Notes under the pieces: model-generated | Seen by the model: only the letters and a program-made list of their open reading frames with translations | Databases searched by the model: none | What the model was told of the DNA's origin: nothing | Made by a program: the position numbers and the translations under genes | Source of the DNA: Leguminivora glycinivorella | Taxonomy: Eukaryota > Arthropoda > Insecta > Lepidoptera > Tortricidae | Assembly: GCF_023078275.1 (NCBI RefSeq) | Contig: NC_062998.1 | Span: 14,707,916 to 14,771,915, forward strand | DNA: 64,000 nt | Direction: 5' to 3' | Shown: positions 1 through 10,869 of the stretch, one piece after another | Numbering within the stretch: position 1 is the stretch's first letter | Layout of the letters: every line of letters starts with the position of its first letter

Positions 1-43
1 TATTTCACTACTGTCCTCTCTGACGGCTGACGACAAACTGAAT

Positions 44-236
44 GAAGCGCCAACGTGTAAACGCAGTTGGCCATTGGCGCCAAGATCCTTTGATGTGTGG
101 AAAAAAACCGACACCAATCGGTTGGCTGGCCAGCGCTAGCGCCAACTGCCAACTTACGGCCAAGTAGCCCTCTACACGCTTGGCCAAGGGGGTTGGTGGA
201 ACCGTTGGCCATATGTGTACAGCGGCCAGAGCGCTA
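44..236. repeat. Imperfect GC-rich inverted repeat, possible MITE
   Basis: The ends (AGCGCCAACGTGTAAACGCAG on the left, GGCCAGAGCGCT on the right) are loosely complementary. The interior repeats TTGGCC and GGCGC words. It looks like a decayed palindromic element, but no target duplication is clear. Confidence 0.3.
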
Positions 237-1095
237 TGACAAAAAAAGGCGATATATTGTAAAATGCACAATATTTATCGACAAAATTGTACACTTTACT
301 CATACTAAAAGACAGTGAAAGTACTTGTTTCAGTTAGAACATCTTATTAACTGTCGGTTAAATAAAAAACATATGAAAAAAAAAGCTTTTTCAATTAGTA
401 ATGATTGTTTTTCTGATGCTCGTTTAGGAAAAACCGCGTGAAGCACAGAATTCGGAGCTCTTATTATGTACAATTTGATAAGATCACTCTCATAAATGAG
501 GTAAATTTAAGTTCCAAATATCTTGTACTTAAGGCCCATTAAACAATATTTATCATTTAATCCTTTGAAATTGAGAAATTGAAAGTAAAACGAACTCAAT
601 TTTGTCTTGAAAATACATCGAAACAAGTGATCATTTCTCCGAAAATCTACATGTTATCGAAGTTATTTTAGTATATAAATAATCTGCACAATGTGCTTAA
701 ACTGCTGTTATCCATTTGTCGTTATAATATTTTATCATGATTTTTTGCCAATTTTTTGAAAACTAGCCTTCCTGTCGCTATTTTACCGGCGACGGACGCC
801 TGCGATTTCAGTGCCGCGCCGGAGCTCGAGGAGGTAAGACGTATGTCACTTTGGTCTCCGAGTTTTCATCGCAAACGTCGAGAATATTTATTGTTGTGTG
901 GGTCGGACGCCTTGTTTCTACACGGGCTATCCTCGCATTGTGTGTGTGTAAACAGCGACCAACGAATTTGATCCTAGATCCGTAAATATTTGCTTTTGAA
1001 ATACTTTGTTATGTTTAAATGTTAAAGTATTACAACGTTGTGATGATAAAAATGTGAAAATTACAATACGGTCAAGATGATAAGACACATCAAGA
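237..1095. other. Intergenic, AT-rich
   Basis: No gene is recognised except a possible short exon at 767-833. The rest is AT-rich with no repeat family I can name. Confidence 0.5.
767..833 (+). CDS. Candidate isolated internal exon, unknown gene
   Basis: A 67-base GC-rich island lies in AT-rich sequence. A T-rich tract ending in AG precedes it and a good donor, GAG|GTAAGA, follows it. One frame is open throughout and reads LPVAILPATDACDFSAAP and onward. I do not recognise the peptide and no partner exon is identified. It could be a 5' exon of the LITAF gene downstream, but only in a different reading frame from the most protein-like one. It may equally be chance. Confidence 0.25.
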
Positions 1096-1529
1096 TGGTA
1101 CTCAGGATCTGATGATGGAGCCAGAAGGTGGTCACCAGTACCAGTGAACCATGTAAGTAAACGACTTCGTGTTTAGGCTCGTTGGGTTCGTCTCAACAAG
1201 ACCTTTGACAAGAGGTGGTACTCAGGGTCTGATGATGGAGCCAGATGGTGGTCACCAGTACCAATGAACCATATAACTAAACCCAGAGATGGGGAAATCG
1301 TAATCGATTCCGGATTACACGATTACTTGATTTTACTTTGTAATCTGACACTACTGGGTGTCAGATTACTTGTAATGTAATCAAGTGAAACGGTAAATTA
1401 CCATTACATGTAAAGGAATCACTAATCATCTAGACAATCATTACTATTACCAATAATTCGGAATCATAGTCGATTCAAAATAACTGAAATTATTGACTTG
1501 ATTACTTTCAGATTACGAATATGTAGTAC

Positions 1530-2790
1530 CTCAGATTGCTGACTGTCACTTTGACACAAAAGTCGTCATGGGTGTCGTAAAATAGGTTTTAGGAGGAGCT
1601 GATTCCAAAATTAATGACTAATGTTCAATCTGACATTGCTGACTGTCACTCTGACACAAAAGTCGTCACGGGTGTCGTAAAATAGGTTTTAGGGGGTGCT
1701 GATTCCAAAATGAATGACCAATTTGGAATCTGACATTGCTGACTGTCACTTTGACACAAAAGTCGTCATGGGTGTCGTAAAATAGGTTTTAGGGGGTGCT
1801 GATTCCAAAATTAATGACCAATGTGGAATCTGACATTGCTGACTGTCACTTTGACACAAAAGTCGTCATGGGTGTCGTAAAATAGGTTTTAGGAGGTGCT
1901 GATTCCAAAATTAATGACTAATGTTCAATCTGACATTGCTGACTGTCACTCTGACACAAAAGTCGTCATGGGTGTCGTAAAATAGGTTTTAGGGGTGCTG
2001 ATTCCAAAATTAATGACCAATTTGGAATCTGACATTGCTGACTGTCACTTTGACACAAAAGTCGTCATGGGTGTCGTAAAATAGGTTTTAGGGGGTGCTG
2101 ATTCCAAAATTAATGACCAATGTGGAATCTGACATTGCTGACTGTCACTTTGACACAAAAGTCGTCATGGGTGTCGTAAAATAGGTTTTAGGGGGTGCTG
2201 ATTCCAAAATTAATGACCAATGTTCAATATGACATTGCTGACTGTCACTCTGACACAAAAGTCGTCATGGGTGTCGTAAAATAGGTTTTAGGGGGTGCTG
2301 ATTCCAAAATTAATGACCAATGTTCAATCTGACATTGCTGACTGTCACTCTGACACAAAAGTCGTCATGGGTGTCGTAAAATAGGTTTTAGGGGTGCTGA
2401 TTCCAAAATTAATGACCAATGTTCAATCTGACATTGCTGACTGTCACTTTGACACAAAAGTCGTCATGGGTGTCGTAAAATAGGTTTTAGGGGGTGATGA
2501 TTCCAAAATTAGTGACCAATTTGGAATCTGACATTGCTGACTGTCACTTTGACACAAAAGTCGTCATGGGTGTCGTCAAATAGGTATCCGGAGGTGTTTG
2601 AAAACTAATGACCAATTTGGAATCTGACACTGTTGACTGTCACTTTGACACAAAAGTGATCATGGGTGTCTTCAAATAGGTTTTCATGGGTACTGATCTC
2701 AATATTAATGATCAATTTGGAATCTGACATTGCTGACTGTCACTTTGACATAAAAGTCGTTATGGGTGTCGTCAAATAGGTTTCCTTTCC
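1530..2790 (+). repeat. Tandem array, about 13 units of 99-100 bp (left arm)
   Basis: The word AGTCGTCATGGGTGTCGT recurs near 1562, 1661, 1761, 1861, 1961, 2060, 2160, 2260, 2360, 2459, 2559, 2656 and 2755, giving a period of 99-100 bp. Units in the middle are nearly identical and the outer units diverge. A recurring difference is TGTGGAAT versus TGTTCAAT at the unit end, which suggests higher-order copying of pairs. Confidence 0.9.
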
Positions 2791-2799
2791 AGGGGTACT

Positions 2800-3680
2800 G
2801 TGCAATGTCAGGTTCCAAATCGGTCATTACTTTTTAAATCATTTCATTAATTTTGGAATCAGTGCCCCCTAAAAACTATTTGACTACACCCATGATTCCT
2901 TTTGTGTCAAAATTACAATTAGCACTGTGAGATTCCAAAATAGTCGTTAATTTTGGAATCAGCACCCCCGGAAACCTTTTTGAAGACACCCATGACGACT
3001 TTTGTGTCAAAGTGACAGTCAGAAATGTTAGATTCCACATTAGTCATTATTTTTGGAATCAGCACCCCCTAAAACCTATTTTACGACACCCATGATGACT
3101 TTTGTGTCAAAGTGGCAGTCAGCAATGTTAGATTCCACATTGGTCATTAATTTTGGAATCAGCACCCCCTAAAACCAATTTTACGACACCCATGACGACT
3201 TTTGTGTCAAAGTGACAGTCAGCAATGTCAGATTCCACATTGTTCATTAATTTTGGAATCAGCACCCCGCAAACCTATTTGACGACACCCATGATGACTT
3301 TTGTGTCAAAGTGACAGTCAGCAATGTCAGATTCCACATTGGTCATTAATTTTGGAATCAGCACCACCTAAAACCTATTTTACGACACCCATGACGACTT
3401 TTGTGTCAAAGTGACAGTCAGCAATGTCAGATTCCACATTGTTCATTAATTTTGGAATCAGCACCCCCGCAAACCTATTTGACGACACCCATGACGACTT
3501 TTGTGTCAAAGTGACAGTCAGCAATGTCAGATTCCACATTGGCCATTAATTTTGGAATCAGCACCCCCTAAAACCTATTTTACGACACCCATGACGACTT
3601 TTGTGTCAAAGTGACAGTCAGCAATGTCAGATTCCAAATCGGTCATTAATTTTTAAATCAGCACACCCGAAAACCTATAC
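2800..3680 (-). repeat. Inverted array, about 8 units of 100 bp (right arm)
   Basis: The reverse complement of the left-arm unit (GACACCCATGACGACTTTTG) recurs near 2886, 2986, 3085, 3185, 3284, 3385, 3485 and 3585. With the left arm it forms a potential hairpin of more than 800 bp per arm. The loop, near 2790-2830, is very short. Confidence 0.9.
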
Positions 3681-3812
3681 TCGTGGTATATGCACTTGAA
3701 ATGTGAAAGTGAAAATGCTAGAATGACATGTAAACCACGAAGTTGTATAGTCATATTGTTCATTGGTATTGGTGACCACCATCTGGCTCCATCATCAGAC
3801 CCTGAGCACCAC

Positions 3813-4687
3813 CTTGAAGTAATTAGAATTGTATTTGTCTTATTTTATCATCATATTAATATAATTATACTTTACTCTAATACTTATCATATAACAAAAG
3901 CAAATATTTGGGATGGGATCTACTTTTATAATTATTACTTTAATTTTTTAAATAAATTTTAACATAATTGATATTATTTCGCGCTATATTCTCGTATTTT
4001 CGTACAAAATAATGTTTATTAGAAACCAAAAATTTATATCGAGATAGTAGATTGTGGTTGTTATCAAAATTCCATAGAAAGGATCAAGATTGTTTTATCC
4101 ATTATTGTAGTGCGAGCGAGTGATAAGACGTGCTAGAAAGGGTCGGCATATTGGGCTCGCGCGGCGGGTAAAATACCTAATTTCGCCCGACGCCGAAATG
4201 TTATAACGCTCTTAAGGCATATTATTCACGAGTGGATTATTTGAACTTCAGTGAAATTTAATAAATGGATATTTTTTCCAATTATTGTCACCACTGGTTA
4301 CCACCTTCACTTTAGAAAATTGTCAGTAAATATGAGTGAGGAAAGTATACTTATCCCTTTCTTTGGGGTAATAGAAAAACAAAGACAGTATGTATATATT
4401 TGCGAAGATTATTTTTATTTGGTCTTCTCCGTAGTGATTCAATCCGTAAAACGTAGTGATTCAATGCTCTTTGGATTTATGCATATTTTTTGGAAGTTTT
4501 CTCAAACTTTCAAAACTAGTTAAGGTTATGTTTTTGGCATAGTGCTGTATAGTGTTTTATCGACCTTGCAATAATAATCTATCGATATTCATATCTTAAA
4601 AAGAACATCAATGATTATTGTTCTTTGTTATGATTCTCTTGTTATTTAGCTATCTTGCAAATTCAACTTTATATATTTCTTAGATTT
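3813..4687. other. Intergenic, no gene seen
   Basis: AT-rich sequence with short ORFs that do not look like protein. A small GC-rich patch occurs near 4150-4200. No assignable feature. Confidence 0.5.
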
Positions 4688-4819
4688 CCGAAGAAGAAGA
4701 CTGGAAACACGAAGTTCAAGGTGCGATGCTCGCGGTTCCTTTACTCCCACCAAAAAGGAGAAGGCCAAGAAGCTAAAACGGAGCCTGCCCCAGGTGTGCA
4801 TATGAGGGAAGTGAAGTAA
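4688..4819 (+). pseudogene. RpL38: Decayed ribosomal protein L38 copy (3' half)
   Basis: The translation begins with residues resembling the middle of L38 (KTGNTKFKVRCSRFLY). The frame then shifts: the next stretch, read one frame over, gives KKEKAKKLKRSLP, which resembles the KEKAEKLKQSLPPG part of L38. The frame shifts back to end ...MREVK and a TAA stop, close to the family's VKEVK end. The region between FLY and KKEK is shorter than in L38, where a LVITD-like stretch is expected. Homology starts just after an AG preceded by TTTCTT, as at an exon boundary, so this may be a fragment of a duplicated intron-containing gene rather than an mRNA copy. The paired frame lesions and missing N-terminal half make it non-functional. 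Confidence 0.7.
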
Positions 4820-7745
4820 TGATTAATGTATGACCACAGACTACTAAGAAGATACTACGTTGTATGACTAAATGCAGTGAAAAGCCATAATAAAAGCAAT
4901 CAAACAATAAATGTACATTACCTTGCATATTTTTAATGTTAATAAAAAGAATTAAGTTTTAGTATTATTATTTATGAACATAGAACATAAGCAAGTGCAT
5001 AATTTATCGATAATCAAATCGACACAGTAACATCCCTGGCAAAACACGAAACCTCACAAAACTAGTGACCACGTACCAAAAACAAAAATAACTAGAATAT
5101 ATCCGTCTCTTTTCAATACACTATATAATTCATAAGGAAGTCAAGGATGAGTATACGCGTTTCACACGCTTTTTATAAGGGAGGCTTGGTTTATCTCATT
5201 CTATTATCTTTGGTTTATCTAGTGCGAATTTGTTGAAAACGCGGTTTGATAAAATGGCGCTTAATTTTAAATTTATAATTATACCGCACCTATGATAAAC
5301 ATTGCAACTTTACATTAAACATCGGGAGAGTAATCTGTGAATAATACTAATGTCGATGAGATCCTTTTGTAAGTTTTGTTTGAGAATTTCTAAGTGATTT
5401 TTGTTTCACGTTTACAAGGCAAAGGAAAACTGACAAATGCTTAGATTACAAATTACAAAATTATACATACAGTCCTAACGGTTAAGCGCGATCGCGTGAT
5501 ATGTTGTGTTTGTAAATCGTGTTGTGTTATTGTGTACCTATTTCGTTGTGTATGGTGTTAGACACTATCAGTCTATCACTAAGTAGGTGTAGGCTGTGTG
5601 GATGCTTCTGGCTGGACATCTAAAGTTTCGAGATACCTACATGTAAGTCATTTTTCTTTTCTCATTATAGCTCGCGGAAGAAGTCATGCAATAATCCGGA
5701 CAGGCTAGCTTTCTCCGTTGTTTCCATTTCACATATTTTGCACCTGTGGCCAAGTTTTGGCCACTTTAAATATATTTAATGGTCATTCATAACATAATGT
5801 TTCGACTGAATACTGTCGTTTGATGAGACCATCAGGCGGGCCTTGTTTGCCACCATGGGGTATAAAAACAATGAGAGACTACTTAGGAAAACCAATAAGT
5901 AGGTACCTGGACTCAAAGGTTTTCACCGATGATAAAGCATTTATTTATTTATATAAAATCACTTAACTAACTTCCGAGTACCAATAATTCCTACGCATAA
6001 TGGTAAATACAATTATCCAATGATTCCTACAGGAACAACCACGGTTCGCACCAATTTGACGTAGGAAAAGTTACAACACATCTGTTGACCATGATAAGAA
6101 TGTGGTATTGGTTCTAATATACCTACGTGTAAATTATTAGTGTATTTAAGGTGAAATAGCCCATAATGGACGGTGATGCCATTATGGACAAAAAAACACA
6201 AATCCTTAAAAATAAGTATCTAAAATTAGTTTCTAAAAACTGACGGCTATGTACCTACCATAAACTAGAGTTGTAGAGCTGTCTCATTTTGAAGTTTCAA
6301 TTAATTCGGTTATTTCTGAAGGATTTGGCGACAAGATAAAATTCATCAGTTTACTGAAAAAAATATCAAGACGAATTCTTAGTAATGTTGCTAAGAGAGT
6401 TGAGTTCATGTATAAAATAATAAAAAAATAATACTCGATGTAAACTTGAATGCGTTTTACTTACTGCATTAAGCATGAGATAAGGTATAAAACATACTAG
6501 TTTGTTGCTCCAAAGATATAAAGAAATGGCGTTATTTTGCGAGTGTCCATTACTGGAACCGAAAAACTGCCTACCTCCTATGATGGACAAGGAACAATTT
6601 ACAAAACCAAAATTTACAAGAAACAATCCTATGTTAAAATAACTCAAACTAATTGTATTTATGGTATATAAAATTGACTCATTAAGTATCAGTTGGCTTT
6701 AAAAGTAAAATTTTAAACTTATTTCACTGTCCATAATGGGGGATCCATTACTGGAGAACTGCCGTCCATAATTGGAGAAAAAACACCTAGTTTTCATTTG
6801 TTAAGTATGAAGAAACTATTAGGAGTATCCATTCTGCAATACGCTTGAAATGTAAAAGAAGGATAGGACACTCAAGATTTAACACGCTTAGCGGTAGAAT
6901 TTTTACATTTATGAGTGAAATATCAAAAACAGGCGAAAATTTTCCTTAAACTGTCCATGATTGGGTCCGTTACCTTACGTTACCTAATTCTTACCTACCA
7001 AGCTACCTATATCTTAGACCCAAGAGAGAAAGAAATTACATAAATATTAGAGCACCTAATACCAACTAATAAAATGTACCTGCTTAATCATTTTGGTAAC
7101 CTATTTGAGTACCTATTATGTATTGTTTATGAAGGTGGGGTATAAGCAATTATCACCGCGGTTCCAAGTATGAGTAGATAGACACGATTAGGTTACGTTA
7201 ACAACCTATGAGTGACCTACTGCAGGTATCAATACGGTATGTGTTATCTCTTCCATTCCATATCAGTACTCCATTATTATCTTACAGAAGAGAAAAACAG
7301 CACGTAAAACATTTAACTTAATACAAACGCAATGTGTTGAAAAAAAAACATTGTGGTGCAGTGTATTTTAGTAATTCATAGAAGCTAGAAGGCAGAAGTT
7401 ACACAATAAAAGTAAGTACCTACCTATTGTACAATAATTTGGTATAGCAATGTTACGATTTATTTTATTATTCTTTGTACCTAAAGTCTAAGCTCTTTTC
7501 CATTATGAAGCATTTATAAAAATATTATAACTTATGTTATAATAGTACACACCACTAGCAAATGACACGGCTCATGTTATTGTAGGTATTCCGATTAATG
7601 AGGGTAAACATTTCACCTACGAAATCGTTTTGGAAGTATTAGTTTCAATACAATAAGTTATCCATTTACAAAATATTTTGTCTAAATAGTATAAATTATA
7701 GACTACAATAAAACATTATTTATTTCATAACATTTGCCCGTTCAG
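4820..7745. other. Upstream region of LITAF-A, no coding sequence identified
   Basis: A potential 5' leader exon could end at ACCTACAT|GTAAGTC near 5640, but it cannot be tied to the downstream exon. The stretch 6140-6975 has a recurring motif listed separately. The rest is AT-rich without recognisable genes. Confidence 0.4.
6140..6975. repeat. Region with dispersed TCCATNATTGG-type motif
   Basis: Variants of CCATAATGGAC occur in both orientations at about 6162, 6180, 6547, 6579, 6730, 6744, 6770 and 6954. This clustering of one short palindromic word over 0.8 kb resembles subterminal transposase-binding motifs of a non-autonomous DNA element. I could not define terminal repeats or a target duplication. 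Confidence 0.4.
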
Positions 7746-7938
7746 TGGATTCGAGCAGCTACAAGCAGATCGCGCAGAGCTCGAATGCGATTTCCATCGA
7801 CATGGACCTGCTGCAGGTGGGCTCGGAGCCGGTGGGCGTCCGGTGCCCGCACTGCCAGGAGGACATCATGACTCGCGCTACCTACCGAAACAATACTACC
7901 ACGCACCTCGTCGCCGTTATACTGGGGATATTCTTTTG
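7746..7938 (+). CDS. LITAF-A exon 2, original copy
   Basis: This is the only copy with the longer linker LLQVGSEPVGVRCPHC between MDLLQ and the knuckle. The downstream units replace it with VSM. It also has its own N-terminal sequence (SSSYKQIAQSSNA), unlike the array units, so the array was not formed by simple duplication of this exact exon. Confidence 0.85.
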
Positions 7939-9664
7939 GTGAGTTACTATGATCAAGTACCATTATAAGTCCAACTCGAACATGTACCGGCGACCGCGGT
8001 TCCCATCGGCAAGGATCATATGGACCTGCTGCAGGTGAGTATGAGGTGCCCGCACTGCCAGGAGGACATCATGACTCGCGCTACCTACCGAAACAATACT
8101 ACCACGCACCTCGTCGCCGTTATACTGGGGATATTCTTTTGGTGAGTTACTATGATCAAGTACCATTATAAGTCCAACTCGAACATGTACCGGCGACCGC
8201 GGTTCCCATCGGCAAGGATCATATGGACCTGCTGCAGGTGAGTATGAGGTGCCCGCACTGCCAGGAGGACATCATGACTCGCGCTACCTACCGAAACAAT
8301 ACTACCACGCACCTCGTCGCCGTTATGCTGGGGATATTCTTTTGGTGAGTTACTATGATCAAGTACCATTATAAGTCCAACTCGAACATGTACCGGCGAC
8401 CGCGGTTCCCATCGGCAAGGATCATATGGACCTGCTGCAGGTGAGTATGAGGTGCCCGCACTGCCAGGAGGACATCATGACTCGCGCTACCTACCGAAAC
8501 AATACTACCACGCACCTCGTCGCCGTTATACTGGGGATATTCTTTTGGTGAGTTACTATGATCAAGTACCATTATAAGTCCAACTCGAACATGTACCGGC
8601 GACCGCGGTTCCCATCGGCAAGGATCATATGGACCTGCTGCAGGTGAGTATGAGGTGCCCGCACTGCCAGGAGGACATCATGACTCGCGCTACCTACCGA
8701 AACAATACTATCACGCACCTCGTCGCCGTTATACTGGGGATATTCTTTTGGTGAGTTACTATGATCAAGTACCATTATAAGTCCAACTCGAACATGTACC
8801 GGCGACCGCGGTTCCCATCGGCAAGGATCATATGGACCTGCTGCAGGCGAGTATGAGATGCCCGCACTGCTATAGAAGGACGTCATGACTCGCGTTACCT
8901 ACCGAAACAATACTACCACGCACCTCGTCGCCGTCATACTGGGGATTTTCTTTTGGTGAGTTACTATGATCAAGTACCATTATAAGTCCAACTCGAACAT
9001 GTACCGGCGACCGCGGTTCCCATCGGCAAGGATCATATGGACCTGCTGCAGGTGAGTATGAGGTGCCCGCACTGCTAGAAGGACGTCATGACTCGCGCTA
9101 CCTACCGAAACAATACTACCACGCACCTCGTCGCCGTCATACTGGGGATTTTCTTTTGGTGAGTTAGGTACCATGACCAGTACCATACTCAGTCCGATAA
9201 GTTGAGCAAACTTGTTTTTGAAATTCGAACGATACCTATTCGAAAAATAAGTAATCTCGATTTATTGGGTTTTACCTCTTGCATAATCGGCGATCGCAAA
9301 GCCTATTTGGTATGTGGGTGTCCGGTGTCCGGTGTCCGACCTGTCTAGACCAAAAGGTACGTACCTGATACGAATGTGAAACCGCCCTAGGAATCTATTG
9401 AATGTGAAAATTTGTTACCTACTTTGAATATTTGGTAAATTAATAATCTGATGAGAGTGATATGGAATACCTACTTTTAATCTCATAATTGGCATGTACG
9501 AGTATTATAAAAATACCATATCTATATTTATACAATTTTCCGCTTTCAGGTGGTTATGTTGCTGCATAGTCCCATATGTAACGAAGAGGTGGAAGGACGT
9601 ACATCACAGTTGCCCGAACTGCCGGAAATACTTAGGGGTGTATACTCGGAAGACGATAATATAA
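7746..9664 (+). CDS. LITAF-domain protein gene (LITAF-A), exons 2 and 3
   Basis: The exon 7746-7938 (acceptor CCCGTTCAG, donor TTTTG|GTGAGT) encodes the first zinc knuckle CPHC and the start of the hydrophobic segment (HLVAVILGIFFW). The exon 9550-9664 (acceptor CGCTTTCAG) completes it with WLCCCIVPYVTKRW and the second knuckle in HHSCPNCRKYLG, ending at a TAA stop. The splice restores a Trp codon exactly. This C-x2-C, hydrophobic, C-x2-C layout defines the LITAF/SIMPLE domain, a zinc-binding fold inserted in the cytosolic face of late endosomal and lysosomal membranes. The upstream exon is not found. Exon 2 starts in phase 1 with TG, so an upstream exon ending in A would give ATG, as in the paralogue at 15361-21992. 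An internal in-frame ATG lies at 7802. Six tandem copies of exon-2-like sequence occupy the intron (7939-9158). Domain certain; the N-terminus is incomplete. Confidence 0.88.
7939..9158 (+). repeat. Six tandem 203-bp units each carrying a LITAF exon
   Basis: Units start at 7939, 8142, 8345, 8548, 8751 (205 bp) and 8956. Each holds 31 bases of intron-like sequence, an AG (ATTATAAG), then an open stretch encoding HVPATAVPIGKDHMDLLQ, the CPHC knuckle and the hydrophobic start, ending TTTTG|GTGAGT. If the AG is an acceptor, each exon starts in phase 1, the same as exon 2, so each could replace it. Units 1-4 are open. Unit 5 has a 2-base insertion after CPHC that ends in a stop, and unit 6 has a stop in place of the Gln codon after CPHC. 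Units 1-4 and 6 also contain an internal donor-like CTGCAG|GTGAGT, which in unit 5 has become GCGAGT. The 31-base spacer is too short to act as an intron between neighbours, so use would have to be mutually exclusive. Confidence 0.9.
9550..9664 (+). CDS. LITAF-A exon 3 (second zinc knuckle and stop)
   Basis: Opens after CGCTTTCAG and encodes the second half of the LITAF domain with CPNC, ending in VYTRKTII and a stop. It is a single copy, so any unit of the upstream array would have to splice to it. All units end at the same phase as exon 2. Confidence 0.88.
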
Positions 9665-10124
9665 CCGATCTAGCCTGAGTGAGTGTTAATATGTATATCG
9701 AATAAGTACTTACATAAGTATGTACCCAAGTAGTTGCTGAAAATCCCTGAGTAAATGATGATTTGTAATTCGTAGGATTATATAGGTAGGTAGTATTTAA
9801 GCTAATAATTAATTACACTACTTAGTGAATATATCTACAAAAAAAATCTTTCTTTGTCGATTGAAAGAAGTAGTAAGTCTAAATGATTTAGCTCTATTAA
9901 GTATGGGTAGTTCGTAACGCTACTCCTCCTACTAAAGTCTAACCACACTTCGTAAGAGGTTTCTAGGCCCCCCGCAGTGAACGTGTTAAGTGCAAAGTAG
10001 GTTGGAAATAATACGTCTAATGAAGGGTTAAATATAGCCTACACTACTTTGCCTAAAAAAAAATAGAAATATGCTTCGATATTGCAAGAGAAATAACAAG
10101 TAAGTACCACAAGTACCTACGCGG
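9665..10124. other. LITAF-A 3' flank, no further gene
   Basis: AT-rich sequence. No consensus AATAAA is close behind the stop. Nothing else is recognised. Confidence 0.4.
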
Positions 10125-10416
10125 CCTCCCATATCAGTCGCACGGTACGCGCGGGTGGAGCGGCAGCAGAGGCTCAAGCGGCGCTAAAGCGCCAGAAGTA
10201 TGCTCCTTTGGGTGGGTACATATTCGTACCGTTTGCAGTGGAGACGGCGGGCTGCTGGGGTTCCGACGCAAAAGAGTTTGTGCGCGACATAGGCGCCCCC
10301 GCTCTGAATCGTTTTTGGTGCAAAAGCAGCAAAAGTTATCCATAACCATCCAAAGGGGTAACGCCATAAGTATTATGGGTACTTTTGCACCAGAAACGAT
10401 AAGGAGCGGGGTTTAA
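10125..10416 (+). pseudogene. 3' end of a retroelement with restriction-like endonuclease
   Basis: The + strand translates to KRQKYAPLGGYIFVPFAVET, then GCWGSDAKEFVRDIG. After a frame break it continues SITIQRGNAISIMGTFAPET to a stop at 10414-10416. The same segment occurs in the longer - strand element at 41469-43215 (YDFVPVAVETAGPW, KEFIRDLG, SLAIQRGN). The VPxAVE motif is probably part of the nuclease core. It is 5'-truncated and frameshifted, a dead insertion. Confidence 0.7.
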
Positions 10417-10597
10417 TAGTTAGTTTATTTGTAAATATTTATTTTAAGTTATCTTTTATTAAAATGTAGTACCACAATATTGTAAAATATTTTATTTATT
10501 TATTTCATAACTACATATTTAGATAAAACAGAAATAATAAAATGTAGTATACTAGTGTCGTAACCTTCCTTTTTTCCTTGTTAGGGTAGGTATAACA

Positions 10598-10750
10598 GGC
10601 CCCGTAGCCGAATGGCATTTCTCCGACGCCAAACGAAAGCGATACGCCGCTGGCTCTGTCGCGCCAATACGCAAGCGCGATAGAGATAGATATCTACTAG
10701 CGCTTCGTTTCGTGAGCGTTTCGTGAGCGATTGTGCCATTCGGCTAGCCA
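10598..10750. mobile_element. Palindromic MITE, GTAGCCGAATG family, copy 1
   Basis: Begins CCCGTAGCCGAATGGCA and ends TGCCATTCGGCTAGCC in inverted orientation. The interior has ATCTATCTCTATCGCGCTTG-like sequence on the complementary strand. Relatives are at 50171-52541 (interrupted) and 56552-56640 (partial). Confidence 0.75.
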
Positions 10751-10869
10751 CCCAGTACACTAACAGTTTTGCCTACTTTCGAATACGAAGTCTGGCGAAA
10801 CTGAGTTCCCGAAGTGTTTGCGGTTATTACAAACTTGCTGTTCGGAGGGCCTACCTCCAACATTGAAAC

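Larger units (their letters stand above)
1096..3812. mobile_element. Foldback-like element with long inverted repeats made of tandem units
   Basis: The outer ends carry the same sequence in opposite orientation. On the left, CTGATGATGGAGCCAGAWGG occurs twice (near 1108 and 1222). On the right, its complement lies near 3781-3800. Between them, 13 direct copies of a roughly 100-bp unit are followed by 8 inverted copies of the same unit. There is no transposase ORF. This matches the architecture of foldback transposons (long terminal inverted repeats built of subrepeats). The exact ends and target duplication are not resolved. A locally inverted satellite array is the alternative. Confidence 0.6.

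Noticed and set aside
7742..9186. Repeated - strand frames (MVLDHSNSPKEYPQ...) across the LITAF array
   Set aside because: They are the antisense of the LITAF exon units. Their similarity to one another only reflects the tandem repeat.
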